64,000 nt of DNA from Hydractinia symbiolongicarpus. Lineage: Eukaryota > Cnidaria > Hydrozoa > Anthoathecata > Hydractiniidae. The notes below the pieces were generated by a model. It did no database searches and was not told the DNA's origin. It saw nothing but the letters and a program-made list of their open reading frames with translations. The position numbers and the translations under genes were made by a program. Positions 63,311 to 64,000 of the stretch are shown in pieces. The DNA lies in NCBI RefSeq assembly GCF_029227915.1, contig NC_079885.1, forward strand, positions 27,841,001-27,905,000. The letters are read 5' to 3'. The first letter of the stretch is position 1. The number at the start of each line of letters is the position of its first letter.

Positions 63311-64000
63311 GTATCGCTTTTAACAGTGAAACGATTGACTGGGGGACTTAATCGAAGTGATTCTGGACTGCGACCTTATAAATGTGATAAATGAGCCAAT
63401 TGGACTACAAGGAAAAGCATTCTTCTTAATTTGACATGATTGCTGTATATCAGCAATTACACTCGGCGCAATGGTAGCGCTTCACTTAAAGATTTTTATA
63501 AATTATATCATTTGATACTGTGGGACCAATCCTAGCCGTTAGTGCGCGCTGAAAAAGAATAGACTGTTTCAAATGCTACATTTCATTGACTTTTTAACGG
63601 TATCAGTCCGTTTCAACTACAACGGGTAGGTCACATATTCGTACCAACATGTATTTAGTGATTTTTTCCGATACTACTAAGTTGTATTGCTTTTGACAGT
63701 GAAGCGATTGCCTGTGGGACTTAATTGAAGTGATTCTGGACTGTGACCTTATGAATGTGTAAGATGAGCGAATTGGATTCCAAGGAATAACATTCTTCTT
63801 AATTTGACATGATTGCTGCAATTCAGCGATTACACTCGTCCCAATGGTAGCGCTTCACTTAAAAATTTAGATAAAATAAGTCATTTTTTACTGTGGGACC
63901 AATCCTAGCCGTTAGCACGGGCTGAAGAAATAGAGACAGTTTCAATAACTACATTTCATTGACTTTCTAACGGTGTCAACCCGCATAACTTACAACGGTT

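Larger units (their letters stand above)
1..64000 (+). repeat. Satellite DNA array, ~373-bp unit, entire window
   Basis: Every part of the window aligns to one repeat unit of about 373 bp, always in the same orientation. The recurring landmarks are the hinge (gccgttagcgcgcgctga), tgcgtcacatattcgtacca, gacagtgaaac, actgtgggac (twice per unit), cttataaatgtgat, ccaattgg, ttgacatgattgctg and aaaatttagataaa. Taking cgctga or its variant as unit start gives 172 starts; nearly all intervals are 370-375 bp and the exceptions are annotated separately. No stretch over 20-30 bases falls outside the repeat, and I see no transposon, simple-sequence tract or inversion. The family is not one I recognise: it is not the 171-bp alpha satellite, and I see no likeness to the Drosophila 359-bp satellite. 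A centromeric or pericentromeric role is an inference from array size and higher-order structure. Confidence 0.97.
58640..64000 (+). repeat. Right-edge block with a 3-times repeated 0.5-0.8 kb segment
   Basis: Units start at 58701, 59073, 59447, 59819, 60192, 60564, 60936, 61305, 61679, 62053, 62425, 62799, 63173, 63547 and 63920. The segment from about 58,640 to 59,470 recurs at about 61,245-62,080 (offset 2,604-2,606) and at 63,472 to the window end. All three share aaagatttttata, gtgcgcgctgaaaaagaatag, acaacgggta and gtcaacccgcataac. The 60936 unit is 369 bp, having lost five bases in ggccctagcgc. Units 59819 and 60192 are tandem class B palindrome-bearing units. Confidence 0.86.

Noticed and set aside
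1-64000. CRISPR array
   Set aside because: Repeats are about 373 bp and contiguous, with no short repeats separated by unique spacers.
1-64000. rRNA, tRNA or 5S tandem gene cluster
   Set aside because: No ribosomal RNA motifs, tRNA-like cloverleaf or clear A-box/B-box pair could be seen within the unit.
1-64000. Tandem transposon or LTR-derived repeat
   Set aside because: No terminal inverted repeats, target-site duplications, polypurine tract or reverse-transcriptase or transposase coding traces.
1-64000. Known satellites: human alpha (171 bp) and Drosophila 359-bp
   Set aside because: Unit length does not match alpha satellite, and the sequence does not resemble what I recall of the 359-bp family. 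This is from memory only; a database search would settle it.

Overview
The whole 64 kb window is one uninterrupted satellite DNA array. It holds no gene, RNA gene, mobile element or unique sequence that I can support. The repeat unit is about 373 bp (mostly 372 or 374 bp), AT-rich (about 35% GC in a 60-base sample counted by hand), and every unit has the same head-to-tail orientation. Using the junction motif 'cgctga' (or its variants ggctga, cgttga, cgatga) as unit start, I placed 172 starts between base 1 and base 63,920. The window opens on a unit start and ends inside a unit, so the array continues on both sides. A long array of this kind with higher-order structure points to a eukaryotic nuclear genome, most likely centromeric or pericentromeric heterochromatin. 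I do not recognise the family and cannot name the organism.

Unit anatomy, using unit 1: a CpG-rich hinge around the start (gccgttagcgcgcgctga); a conserved segment tgcgtcacatattcgtacca (81-100) leading into acatgtatttag; a T-rich tract; gacagtgaaac followed by a first copy of actgtgggac (166-175); a TATAAAT (205-211) and a palindromic CCAATTGG (224-231); a dyad (265-287) around ggaattc; an A/T tract; and a second copy of actgtgggac (345-354) before the next hinge. Three main unit classes alternate. Class A (374 bp) has 'gccaattgga' and 'cactcggccc'. Class B (372 bp) has 'gacaattgga' and 'taccgatttcgctggg'. Class C (373-374 bp) has 'gccaactgga' and 'cactggtcgctgtttgg'. Many units are chimeras of these.

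Layout: 1-8.1 kb has a partial 3.7-3.9 kb higher-order repeat and then a clean tandem 5-unit duplication of 1,865 bp. 8.1-34 kb is a mosaic of older units with long-distance block duplications, the clearest being 2.64 kb repeated 6,343 bp away. 34-64 kb is more homogeneous. It holds a 6-unit tandem duplication (2,237 bp), a 744-bp dimer repeat, a virtually identical 5-unit tandem duplication (1,868 bp), an 11-unit duplication (4,103 bp), and a 3-unit cassette that recurs five times at unequal spacing (14, 13, 16 and 11 units). The overlapping, unequal periods fit repeated unequal exchange and conversion rather than one fixed higher-order repeat. Short open frames of 60-88 codons recur on the minus strand but are by-products of the repeat, so I do not call them genes.
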